Positions 7,719 to 15,583 of a stretch of DNA of 44,302 bases are shown here, piece by piece. The number at the start of each line of letters is the position of its first letter. Within the stretch, counting starts at the first letter, position 1. The notes under the pieces were generated by a model. The model saw only the letters and a list, made by a program, of their open reading frames with translations. It did not search any database and was not told where the DNA came from. The DNA comes from Erysipelotrichaceae bacterium (GTDB taxonomy: Bacteria > Bacillota_I > Bacilli_A > Erysipelotrichales > Erysipelotrichaceae): the NCBI GenBank assembly GCA_015058875.1, contig SVBN01000022.1:1-44302 (forward strand), given 5' to 3'. A program made the position numbers and the translations under genes.

Positions 7719-8645
7719 ATGAAAAGGTATCTCTGCATTGACGGCGGCGGAACGTACGTCAAATATGCTTTTATCAATGAAGACGGCAGTTTTCTCCGAC
7801 AGGGAAAATACGAAACACCGCGCACGGACCTGGATGAATTTCTGTCAAAAATCAGGGAGCTGTATCTGCAGGATCCGGATATCTCCGGCATCGGTTTTTC
7901 CATGCCCGGCATTATTGATATTGAGGCAGGCGTGATTAAAGCCGGCACAATCCGCTGCTGTACGGGGATTGCTTTTACAGATACAGTATCCCGGCTCTGC
8001 GGGAATCTTCCGGTATCACTGGAGAACGACGGAAAGGCAGCCGCGGCGGCGGAGATGGTCAGCGGTGCGCTGAGCGATGCGGAAAGCGGAGTGATTCTTA
8101 CCCTTGGGACCGGAATCGGCGGAACGGTATTCATTAACAGAAAGATTGTGCGGGGAAACCGACTGTTTGCGGGAGAGCTGTCCTACTGCTACAGGCATAA
8201 CGAACTGCTGTTTGATCCGGCAGACCCGATTATGGACAAAGATGACAGAGGCGCCAGATACGCCTCCCTCTGCACGCCGGGCGGGATTGTTGCCCGCTAT
8301 AATCAGCTGAGCGGAAAAAAACTGAAGGCAGCTGACTGCCCGCAGGTGTTTGCCGGCATGCGGGAGGGGAACGAACATGCACGGCACGCCGTCAGGGAAG
8401 CCGCGAAGGATCTGGCAATGCTGATATTCAATATCCAGTGCATTATTGATCCCGACGCATTCGCAATCGGCGGCGGACTCAGTGAGCAGGAGATCTTTAT
8501 TGATATGGTTCGGGAAGCGGTAAAAGCATATAAGCCTGCGGATCTGGATCTCTGTCCGCTTCCGGATATCCGTACATGCAGATACAGAAATGATGCCAAT
8601 CTGCTCGGCGCCATGTACCGGCTGAAAGAAAAATATGACATTTGA
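7719..8645 (+). CDS. ROK-family sugar kinase or regulator lacking the usual zinc motif
   Basis: The start ATG 7719 is chosen because the ASKHA phosphate-1 loop (DGGGTYVKY, about residues 7-15) then lies at the expected place. An upstream GTG at 7671 falls in the terminator. The 308-residue protein has the second phosphate loop LGTGIGGTVF and the adenosine motif IGGGLS near residue 250, so it should phosphorylate a hexose or amino sugar. Unusually, the GEXGH motif reads GELSY and no CxCGxxGC cluster follows, so the ROK zinc site is missing, as in some BglK-like members. A TATAAT at 7691-7696 with a poor -35 inside the gap terminator may be its promoter. The substrate is unknown. Confidence 0.85.
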   Translation: MKRYLCIDGGGTYVKYAFINEDGSFLRQGKYETPRTDLDEFLSKIRELYLQDPDISGIGFSMPGIIDIEAGVIKAGTIRCCTGIAFTDTVSRLCGNLPVSLENDGKAAAAAEMVSGALSDAESGVILTLGTGIGGTVFINRKIVRGNRLFAGELSYCYRHNELLFDPADPIMDKDDRGARYASLCTPGGIVARYNQLSGKKLKAADCPQVFAGMREGNEHARHAVREAAKDLAMLIFNIQCIIDPDAFAIGGGLSEQEIFIDMVREAVKAYKPADLDLCPLPDIRTCRYRNDANLLGAMYRLKEKYDI

Positions 8646-8718
8646 GACGCTGCGGCAATAAATATTCGATCAAACCTCTGAAAACCGCGTTATAAACGAT
8701 TCTTAAGAAGACTGTTTC

Positions 8719-8747
8719 TTGAATTACAGGACACATCCGCATAAAAT
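8719..8747 (+). promoter_or_regulatory. Promoter of the HTH/RCC1/Fn3 membrane protein gene
   Basis: TTGAAT (8719-8724) and TAAAAT (8742-8747) are 17 bases apart, 23 bases before the ATG. AGGTGA near 8757 serves as ribosome binding site. Confidence 0.65.
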
Positions 8748-8769
8748 GATTGCAAGTAGGTGAAGAGTT

Positions 8770-11481
8770 ATGACCAATCGGCTTCCTGAAAAACTGACAC
8801 TCCTGCGCAAGCATTTCGGATATGCGCAGGCAGATATCGCCGCAAAGCTGAATGTTTCTGTGGCGGAATATATGAGCTGGGAAAACGGCAGTATGCTCTG
8901 CCGCATTGATCAGCTGAGAAAACTGGCCGCCCTGTATTCGGTACCTGTGGCGGATTTTATTGATAACACAAGGGAAGTGCGTCTGCCCCGTGCCGATGAG
9001 ATCTATGACAGTGTGCAGATTCCGTTCCAGAACCTGAACCGTCCGGCATCGGAGAATACGCTGGAAGAAGATATCGCGGACAACATCCTTCCGATTGCGT
9101 CCGTACAGCCTCAGCCTTCCGTGCAGAGTTATACGGACTATATCGATCCTGTGAATGACGACCTGATGGTGGAACCGCAGGCGGATGATATTTCCCATAC
9201 GCTTGAATTTGATGCGACGGGTCTGCAGGAGGTGCAGAGCGAACCGGAACCTGTGAAGCAGGACGTATATGAAGAAGAATATGAGGAAGAGGAAGATGAG
9301 TCTTCCGGCCTTCATCTGGACAGAAAACTTTTTATCCTTGCGGCCGCAATACTGGTACTGCTGTTTGTTGTGCTTTCCAGTCTCCGTTCCTGTTCGGGCA
9401 CAGATGGCGATACAGACGATGCCGTTACCGTAAGAATCAGCGATGTCAATCGTCTGGCACTCGGCAGAACATTCTCAGCCTTTGTGAACGATGACGGTAC
9501 ACTGACTTCCATGGGAAATCTCAATACAGGCAGCTACAGCAATCTGGCACAGGTCAGTGCCGCAAACAGCTGGATGGCAGGACTGCAGAAGGACGGAAAG
9601 GTTGTCCTGATCGGCAGTTCTTCCTATAACGAAGCGAAAAAGTGGACGGGAATTGTCAATATTGCGGCAGCGGATACGCATATTGCCGGCGTCAAAGAGG
9701 ACGGCACTGTGATCTGCACCGGCAGCAGCGAAGCCTGTGCTGTGGACGAGTGGGAAGATATTCAGTCCGTATATGCGGGCAACGGATTTACCATCGGAAA
9801 GAAGCGCAGGGGCGGACTGGTTGTATCCGGCAATGTGTCCTCTGCTTCCGAACTGGAAAGTCTGAGCGATATCAGCGGCGTTTCGGTCGGTGATAATCAG
9901 GTGGTGATTACAGACAGCAGCGGACGGGTCACATGCTATCCGACCGGAAGCACATCCGCACCGAATACTTCAGCATGGTCCGGAATCAAAAATGCGGTCA
10001 GCGGAACCGGATTCGCAGCAGGACTGACATCGGACGGAAAGATTGTGACTGCGACCTCGGATGATTCATTCTCAAAAGAAGCCGCATCTCTCAGCAACGT
10101 GCTTTACATTGCCGCAAGAGGCGGAACGCTGGTCGCGGTGGACGTCAACGGCAATATCATCGGTGCCGGAGACAATACAAACAAGGTTTACGGTGATGCA
10201 GCTGTAAATACAGCGGATACGGATGACTCGGAAAAACTGGCGAAAGTCACAAACGTGAAGTTCGAAATCAAGGCCGATAATGTCTCCATTAAATGGGATG
10301 CCGTACAGGGAGCTTCCTATTACATGGTGAGAGTGAATACCAGCCCGGAAACATCCCTGAGATCGGTGCGCAATTCGGCAAGCATCCCGGCAAAATCGTT
10401 TGAAGACGGGAAAACTTACCGGGTAACCATTACCGCCAGCGGCAGTTCGGACAAGAAGGACAGTGATCCGGCAGTCATGGAATATCAGTATTCCGCGGTT
10501 GTGACAAAGCTCGATGCGCCGAAGAATCTGAAGGCGGAAGCCAAAAAAGATACCTGGGAAATCTCCTGGGATTCCGTTGATAAAGCAAAGAAGTATATCG
10601 TAACCGTCGACTCCGATCCGGAGATCAAACTTGAGGTTTCCGGCACAAAGGCCGCGGTACCGGTCAAGGATCTGAAAGACGGAGAATCCTATACGATTCA
10701 GGTTGTTGCCTCGGACGGAAACGAAAAGAACAACAGTGATCCGCTGAAAGGCAGATTTGAATATCATTCAGCAGTGAAGCCGCTGGATACTCCTGCGAAT
10801 ATCAAAGCGGAAAGTGCCGGTGGAACATTGAAGATCACCTGGGATGCCGTAGATCATGCCGGCTCCTATACAGTCAGCGTCGGCTCGGATAATCAGGCGC
10901 TGCTGGTCAGCACCAATTCCGCGGAATACAAGGGAAATCTGACGGACGGAACGGAATATGAGATCGTTGTGACCGCAAGACCGGCAGACGGGGATGAAGA
11001 CTATAAGGAAAGCAAACCCGCCAGCATTAAATTCACATATACCGAAAGCGAATACTCCGTCATTATCAAATATAACGGTGTATGGAGCGGCTCGAGGGCA
11101 ATCCAGCTTCCCAGAGGCACATATACGCTGCAGCAGCTGTTCGATAAAGCCGGTGACAAACTGAGCGGCGGACAGTATCTGACAAATCCCGAAGGAACCG
11201 CCAGTGTGCCGATGGCCGGAGACAATATCATCATTGAAATTGTGACGGATGAATATGTGTGCACAAGGGACGGAAACGTATGGCAGGACGGAGCCTGCAA
11301 GACACCGCAGCAGATAGCAGAAGAGGAAGCAGCCAGAAAGGCTGAAGAGGAACGTCAGAAAAATATCAGCGACTGTCAGAACGGCGGCGGTACATGGGAT
11401 GACGGAGCCGGATGCGTATATCCGACACCGGAACCGGTATCCGGGGAAAGCGAAGGTTCATCGGAGGGAACAGGCGGATGA
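8770..11481 (+). CDS. Membrane protein with cytoplasmic HTH, extracellular RCC1-like repeats and three Fn3 domains
   Basis: The order in this 903-residue protein is as follows. A Cro/C1-type HTH occupies about 1-60 (LTLLRKHFGYAQADIAAKL), then a linker ending in an acidic run (about 165-177). One transmembrane helix spans 187-205 with positive residues on its inner side. RCC1-like beta-propeller repeats (DGTL, KDGKV, EDGTV, SDGKI) cover about 225-480, and three fibronectin type III-like modules start near 489, 579 and 670. A lysine/glutamate-rich helix and two short repeats of the form C..G..W.DGA.C follow at the C-terminus. There is no LPXTG signal, so it is anchored N-in, C-out. The HTH probably links it to DNA or to another cytoplasmic partner. 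It is coupled to the next gene by an ATGA overlap. Function unknown; domain calls are firm except the exact propeller blade number. Confidence 0.85.
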   Translation: MTNRLPEKLTLLRKHFGYAQADIAAKLNVSVAEYMSWENGSMLCRIDQLRKLAALYSVPVADFIDNTREVRLPRADEIYDSVQIPFQNLNRPASENTLEEDIADNILPIASVQPQPSVQSYTDYIDPVNDDLMVEPQADDISHTLEFDATGLQEVQSEPEPVKQDVYEEEYEEEEDESSGLHLDRKLFILAAAILVLLFVVLSSLRSCSGTDGDTDDAVTVRISDVNRLALGRTFSAFVNDDGTLTSMGNLNTGSYSNLAQVSAANSWMAGLQKDGKVVLIGSSSYNEAKKWTGIVNIAAADTHIAGVKEDGTVICTGSSEACAVDEWEDIQSVYAGNGFTIGKKRRGGLVVSGNVSSASELESLSDISGVSVGDNQVVITDSSGRVTCYPTGSTSAPNTSAWSGIKNAVSGTGFAAGLTSDGKIVTATSDDSFSKEAASLSNVLYIAARGGTLVAVDVNGNIIGAGDNTNKVYGDAAVNTADTDDSEKLAKVTNVKFEIKADNVSIKWDAVQGASYYMVRVNTSPETSLRSVRNSASIPAKSFEDGKTYRVTITASGSSDKKDSDPAVMEYQYSAVVTKLDAPKNLKAEAKKDTWEISWDSVDKAKKYIVTVDSDPEIKLEVSGTKAAVPVKDLKDGESYTIQVVASDGNEKNNSDPLKGRFEYHSAVKPLDTPANIKAESAGGTLKITWDAVDHAGSYTVSVGSDNQALLVSTNSAEYKGNLTDGTEYEIVVTARPADGDEDYKESKPASIKFTYTESEYSVIIKYNGVWSGSRAIQLPRGTYTLQQLFDKAGDKLSGGQYLTNPEGTASVPMAGDNIIIEIVTDEYVCTRDGNVWQDGACKTPQQIAEEEAARKAEEERQKNISDCQNGGGTWDDGAGCVYPTPEPVSGESEGSSEGTGG

Positions 11482-11675
11482 GTGAGTCGGAAAAACTGTG
11501 GTATTACAATAAAGACGGCGATGAGCAGAATTACGGACCGTATACGGATGATGAACTGGTGCGCCTGATCCGTCAGAAAATTCTGGGGGAAAATGACAGG
11601 ATCTGGATGATGGATCTGGAAGACTGGCTGAAGATCGGCGATACGATTTACAGCACATATATCGAACGGAACTGA
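11478..11675 (+). CDS. Small GYF_2-domain protein
   Basis: The start ATG 11478 overlaps the previous stop in an ATGA; longer in-frame starts would lie within the upstream gene. The 65-residue product is essentially one GYF_2 (DUF4339) domain: WYYNKDGDEQNYGPYTDDEL, then a conserved I-W...DLEDWLKI. GYF_2 domains are small protein-interaction modules, often fused to membrane or secretion-related proteins. Here the domain is a stand-alone, cytoplasmic polypeptide. Strict coupling suggests that it works with the HTH/RCC1/Fn3 protein, perhaps by binding its cytoplasmic segment. A terminator follows directly. Confidence 0.8.
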   Translation: MSESEKLWYYNKDGDEQNYGPYTDDELVRLIRQKILGENDRIWMMDLEDWLKIGDTIYSTYIERN

Positions 11676-11681
11676 AGAAGG

Positions 11682-11702
11682 CGGAGATATTTCTCCGTTT
11701 TC
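11682..11702 (+). terminator. Intrinsic terminator after the GYF_2 gene
   Basis: The stem CGGAGA / TCTCCG (11682-11687 with 11692-11697, loop TATT) is followed by TTTTCTTTT. Confidence 0.85.
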
Positions 11703-11771
11703 TTTTGTGTGCAGGTGACTGTACTTTTGGCGGGATACTGAAATAATGAAGACAGGATAAGCGAGGTTATT

Positions 11772-12893
11772 ATGAACAGATTGAAAGCGGGAGACCGTTT
11801 CCCGGAATTCACAGTCAATACGGCGTTTGAATCAGATGTGAATCTGAATGAACTGATGCGCGGGAAGCGTACGCTGCTGAGAGTGCTGCGCTATGTCGGC
11901 TGTCCGACATGCAGGATCGACATGCATGTGCTGGCGGAAGCATATGCGCGGTTTGAGGAAAGAAATGCGCAGATCATAGTCGTGCTCCAGAGTGATCAGA
12001 AACACCTGCAGGATGCGCTCAGCATGGAATCATTGCCGTTTACGATCATCTCCGACCCGGAAGAAACGATTTATCATGCACTGGATATTCCCGCGGCATC
12101 CGATAAGGAAGCGTTCCGCGGAGGAGAGGACCAGACAGCCTGGGCCGCAAAACGGAAGGCTGCGGATGAAGCGGGATATGCGCACGGGGATTCCGAAGGA
12201 AATGAGCTTCAGCTGCCGGCGATGTTTGTGATTGAACCGGACGGGTTTGTCAGCTATGCGCACTATGCCGAAAGCTGTGCGGATCTGCCGATGGCGGAAG
12301 AATCTCTGAAGATTCTGGATGAGACAGCCGGATACGGGTCACGTCTTCAGGAAGGTGATACAATTCCCGATTTCCGGATTGATACGCAGAACGGACATCA
12401 TGAACATTTTCATGAACTTCTGAAAGGAAAAACCGTGCTCTGGGTACTCCGCTACATCGGCTGCACGGTATGCCGCTTTGATGTGCATATGATCGCAAAG
12501 CGCTATGAAGAATTCAAAAACAGAGACGCGCAGGTACTTGTCGTCATGCAGAGTGATACCGCCCATCTGAAAAGGGATCTTGAAAGCACGGATACGGTTC
12601 TGCCCTTTGAGATCATTGCGGATCCGGAACAGTATATCTACCGCAGGCTGAATATTGTTCCGGCGGAATCCATGGATGCACTCAGAGGAAACGGTGCTGA
12701 CAGGCTGAAGGAAAAGGCAGCGGCCGCAAGAGCAGCCGGATTTGCGCACGGTGATTATGAAGGCAATGAACAGCAGCTTCCGGCGTTGTTTATTCTGGAT
12801 GAAAACGGAAAAGCATGCTTCGCCCATTATGCATCCGAACTGATGGACATGCCTTCGGTGGATGATGTTCTGAAGAAACTGGAGACCCTCTGA
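11772..12893 (+). CDS. Tandemly duplicated peroxiredoxin-like (AhpC/TSA-type) protein
   Basis: The 373-residue protein consists of two homologous thioredoxin-fold halves (about 1-187 and 190-373). Each begins G-D/F..P-x-F, continues with a K-x-x-L-x-V-L-R-Y-x-G-C core and ends with a Q-L-P-A-x-F-x-x-x-x-x-G-x-x-x-x-A-H-Y segment. The putative redox centres are C44-P-T-C47 and C231-T-V-C234. The family (AhpC/TSA, redoxin-like) reduces peroxides or acts as a thiol oxidoreductase; a CxxC in place of the peroxiredoxin TxxC suggests oxidoreductase-like chemistry. There is no signal peptide, so it is cytoplasmic. It has its own short upstream region with GAGG before the ATG. Single-domain relatives are about half this length. 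Confidence 0.8.
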   Translation: MNRLKAGDRFPEFTVNTAFESDVNLNELMRGKRTLLRVLRYVGCPTCRIDMHVLAEAYARFEERNAQIIVVLQSDQKHLQDALSMESLPFTIISDPEETIYHALDIPAASDKEAFRGGEDQTAWAAKRKAADEAGYAHGDSEGNELQLPAMFVIEPDGFVSYAHYAESCADLPMAEESLKILDETAGYGSRLQEGDTIPDFRIDTQNGHHEHFHELLKGKTVLWVLRYIGCTVCRFDVHMIAKRYEEFKNRDAQVLVVMQSDTAHLKRDLESTDTVLPFEIIADPEQYIYRRLNIVPAESMDALRGNGADRLKEKAAAARAAGFAHGDYEGNEQQLPALFILDENGKACFAHYASELMDMPSVDDVLKKLETL

Positions 12894-12899
12894 TTGTTC

Positions 12900-12929
12900 T
12901 TGTTTCACATCGGGAAACTGCTTTATAAT
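12900..12929 (+). promoter_or_regulatory. Promoter of the cysS T-box transcript
   Basis: TTGTTT (12900-12905) and a perfect TATAAT (12924-12929) are separated by 18 bases. Transcription would start near 12936 and cover the whole T-box leader. Confidence 0.7.
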
Positions 12930-12935
12930 ATGTGC

Positions 12936-13128
12936 ATACCTTTGAAGGGGAAGGAAAGCAGAAACAGATCATCAGAGAGGATGCGGCGGTGAAAGCATCC
13001 GGTCATGCCTGTGAAAGATGCACCCCGGAGGGCTCCCAATCCGAGACGTATGCAGTACGTTACACTGCCTGAGAAGAAAGAAAAGTGGGACCACGCTGAG
13101 GCGTCTTTTTGCGGGTCCCTTATTTTAT
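12936..13128 (+). promoter_or_regulatory. T-box riboswitch leader (tRNA-Cys sensing) of cysS
   Basis: The leader shows the T-box pattern. A Stem I region contains AGAGAGGATGC and an internal GGATGC/GCATCC helix. The CGTTACAC...TGAG segment lies before the antiterminator. The core TGGGACC (13086-13092, consensus TGGNACC) binds the uncharged tRNA acceptor end. A terminator stem GGGACC/GGTCCC plus CGC/GCG is closed by a T-rich run before the ribosome binding site. UGC cysteine codons that could be the specifier occur at 13006-13008 and 13019-13021. Low charging of tRNA-Cys should allow read-through into cysS. The T-box call is strong; the exact specifier position is inference. Confidence 0.87.
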
Positions 13129-13140
13129 GGAGGAGAGATT

Positions 13141-14475
13141 ATGATCAGACTGTACAATTCCAGAACACTGAAGGTGGAAGACTTCGTACCGATTCATGAA
13201 GGACATGTGGATATGTATGTATGCGGACCTACCGTATACAACTATGCGCACATCGGCAACGCCCGTCCGATGGTTGTCTTTGATGTTCTGAAGCGTCTTT
13301 TTGAGGCGGAAGGGTATACGGTAACGTATGTTTCGAACTTTACCGATGTGGATGACAAGATCATCAACAAGGCACTGGAAGAGAATACAACCGAGCAGGT
13401 CATTGCCCAGCGCTATATCGATGCATATCAGGAAGTCAGAAGTCAGCTGAATACGGAACTGCCGGACATTACTCCGAGAGTGACGGAAACGATGGATGAG
13501 ATCATCGCCTTCATCGATGAGCTGGTTAAGAGCGGACACGCTTATGAAGCGGACGGAGATGTTTATTTTTCAGTGGATTCCGTCAGAACATACGGCGAAA
13601 TCAGCCATCAGAAACTGGATCAGCTGGAAGCCGGTGCGCGTATCGAAACAAATGATCAGAAGCGCAATCCTTATGACTTCGCACTGTGGAAAAAGACTGA
13701 CAAGGGCATTAAATGGGACAGTCCCTGGGGTGAAGGAAGACCGGGATGGCACACGGAATGCGTAGTCATGATCAATGACAACCTCGGTGAAAAGATCGAT
13801 ATTCACGGCGGCGGCATGGATCTGAAATTCCCGCACCATGAGAATGAAGCAGCCCAGCAGGAAGCCTGCCACGGCAACAGTCTGGCCAATTACTGGGTAC
13901 ATAATGCAATGGTGAACATCGACGGCATCAAGATGTCCAAATCACTCGGAAATGTACTGTGGGCGAAGGACATTGTCGACAGACTGGGAACCAATCTGAC
14001 CAGATGGCTGATGAGCTCCGTGCATTACCGCAAGGAACTGAACTTCTCCGATGAAACAATCGAAACAGCAAGGAAAGAACTGGACCGTGTCCTGAATCCG
14101 CTGAAGCAGGCGGATATCAAGGCCGCCCTGGCACACGCTGTGTTCACGGAAGACTTTGATCAGGAAGCGTACCGTGCATTCCTGGATCAGATGGATGATG
14201 ACATGAATACACCGAATGCATATGCGGTGATCTATGATACCGTCAAGAAGCTGAACGGTGCTCTGAGACAGCGTGAAATCGATTTTGAGACTGTCGGAAA
14301 ATACCGTAACGGTGTGGAGAAAATGCTGAAAGTTCTGGGGATTACTGTGGAAAAACCGGTGATTACCGACGGGGATATCACACTGTTTGAAAAGTGGAAC
14401 GAAGCGAAGAAAAATAAGGATTTTGCAAGTGCGGATGTTTACCGCGGAGAGCTTGCACAGAAAGGACTGCTGTGA
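13141..14475 (+). CDS. cysS: Cysteinyl-tRNA synthetase
   Basis: The class I synthetase attaches cysteine to tRNA-Cys using ATP. The start ATG 13141 follows GGAGGAG (13129-13135) just after the T-box terminator; an upstream frame from 13018 runs through the leader and is not coding. The 444-residue protein has the zinc ligand C28 in CGPTVYNYAHIGN, the HIGH-like HIGN (37-40), further zinc ligands in the GWHTEC and HHENE segments, and KMSKS at 264-268. The length is at the short end for bacterial CysRS. It overlaps the next gene by four bases, starting the cysS-mrnC-rlmB-sigma operon. Confidence 0.97.
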   Translation: MIRLYNSRTLKVEDFVPIHEGHVDMYVCGPTVYNYAHIGNARPMVVFDVLKRLFEAEGYTVTYVSNFTDVDDKIINKALEENTTEQVIAQRYIDAYQEVRSQLNTELPDITPRVTETMDEIIAFIDELVKSGHAYEADGDVYFSVDSVRTYGEISHQKLDQLEAGARIETNDQKRNPYDFALWKKTDKGIKWDSPWGEGRPGWHTECVVMINDNLGEKIDIHGGGMDLKFPHHENEAAQQEACHGNSLANYWVHNAMVNIDGIKMSKSLGNVLWAKDIVDRLGTNLTRWLMSSVHYRKELNFSDETIETARKELDRVLNPLKQADIKAALAHAVFTEDFDQEAYRAFLDQMDDDMNTPNAYAVIYDTVKKLNGALRQREIDFETVGKYRNGVEKMLKVLGITVEKPVITDGDITLFEKWNEAKKNKDFASADVYRGELAQKGLL

Positions 14476-14855
14476 GAGCGCAGGACTGTTCGGGAAGAAC
14501 ACTGGCGTTTCTCGGTGATGCAGTATGGTCACTGATGGTCAGAACATATCTGATTGAATGCGGATTCGGCAAAGGAAAGGATCTGCAGAAGCTTTCAGTC
14601 GGCTATGTCAGCGCAAAGGCACAGGCATCTTTCTATGATGCTCTGCACGAAGAAGGAATACTGAATAAAGAAGAGGAAGACTGGTTCAAAAGAGGCAGAA
14701 ACGCCAATGCCGGAACGGTTCCCCACAATACGCCGGTCGGGATTTACCGGAAATCCACCGGATTTGAAGCGATGATCGGCGCCCTGTATCTGGAACAGAA
14801 AGGGGACAGAATCGGGATGATCTGGGACAAAGTCAGGACACTGAAGGAGGATTAG
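14472..14855 (+). CDS. mrnC: Mini-ribonuclease III (23S rRNA maturation)
   Basis: Mini-III trims double-stranded ends of the 23S rRNA precursor in Firmicutes. The GTG start 14472 overlaps the cysS stop (GTGA). The 127-residue protein is only an RNase III catalytic domain with no dsRNA-binding domain, as expected. The acidic catalytic residues are visible in LAFLGDAVW and in FEAMIGALYLE. The neighbours (cysS before, rlmB after) match the conserved Firmicutes order. Confidence 0.93.
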   Translation: MRAQDCSGRTLAFLGDAVWSLMVRTYLIECGFGKGKDLQKLSVGYVSAKAQASFYDALHEEGILNKEEEDWFKRGRNANAGTVPHNTPVGIYRKSTGFEAMIGALYLEQKGDRIGMIWDKVRTLKED

Positions 14856-14856
14856 C

Positions 14857-15570
14857 ATGTCACAATTGATGTACGGGAAAAACGTCGTAAAGCAGCTGCT
14901 GAAAGATCCTTCCAGAGTTCTGTGCGTTTATCTTTCCGGTGAGGACAGAGAGACGGAAAAAATCTGTTCGAAAAACAGAATCCCGGTGAAACGGGCAAAC
15001 CGGAATGAGCTGAACCGTATGACAGCAAACGGCAACCACCAGGGAATCGCCGCAGAGGTAAAAGATTACCCGCTGTATTCCGTGGATGAGCTGGTTGCCG
15101 GAAAGCATGCGGAATACGGATTCCTGATCATGCTGGATGAGCTGGAGGATCCGCACAATCTCGGAGCGGTGCTGCGTACAGCGGATGCTGTAGGTGCCGA
15201 CGGAGTGATCTTCAAGAAGACGCATGCGGTCGGTCTGACGCCGGCAGTCGCAAAAGTATCCGCCGGAGCCATTGATACGGTGAAGTGCGCAGCTGTTACC
15301 AATCTGACAAGAACCGCAGAAGATCTGAAGAAAAAGGGATACTGGATTGTCGGGGCCGACATGGACGGACAGGACTACCGTGATCTGAAGTATGACTTCA
15401 ACACGGTGCTGGTGATCGGAAATGAGGGCAAGGGCATTTCCAGACTGCTGAGGGAACAGTGCGACTACATTGTTTCTCTGCCGATGAGGGGAACCATCTC
15501 CTCGCTGAATGCGGCAGTCAGTGCCGGTATTCTGATGTATCGGATTACGGACGGACGTTTTCCCCGCTAG
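14857..15570 (+). CDS. rlmB: RlmB-family 23S rRNA 2'-O-methyltransferase (TrmH/SpoU)
   Basis: RlmB enzymes methylate the ribose of a guanosine in the 23S rRNA peptidyl-transferase region using S-adenosylmethionine. The 237-residue protein has an N-terminal substrate-binding domain (about 1-75) and a knotted SPOUT catalytic domain. SpoU motifs are visible: D-x-x-x-D-P-x-N-x-G near residue 95, GNEGKGISRLLR near 185-195 and SLPMRGTISSLNAAVSAGI near 207. The start ATG 14857 follows AAGGAGG (14844-14850), one base after the mrnC stop. Unlike Bacillus, no yacP gene follows. Confidence 0.93.
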   Translation: MSQLMYGKNVVKQLLKDPSRVLCVYLSGEDRETEKICSKNRIPVKRANRNELNRMTANGNHQGIAAEVKDYPLYSVDELVAGKHAEYGFLIMLDELEDPHNLGAVLRTADAVGADGVIFKKTHAVGLTPAVAKVSAGAIDTVKCAAVTNLTRTAEDLKKKGYWIVGADMDGQDYRDLKYDFNTVLVIGNEGKGISRLLREQCDYIVSLPMRGTISSLNAAVSAGILMYRITDGRFPR

Positions 15571-15583
15571 ATGGGAGCGGGTT

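Noticed and set aside
13018-13140. N-terminal extension of cysS from 13018
   Set aside because: The bases belong to the T-box leader, and the ATG at 13141 has an excellent ribosome binding site and a normal CysRS N-terminus.
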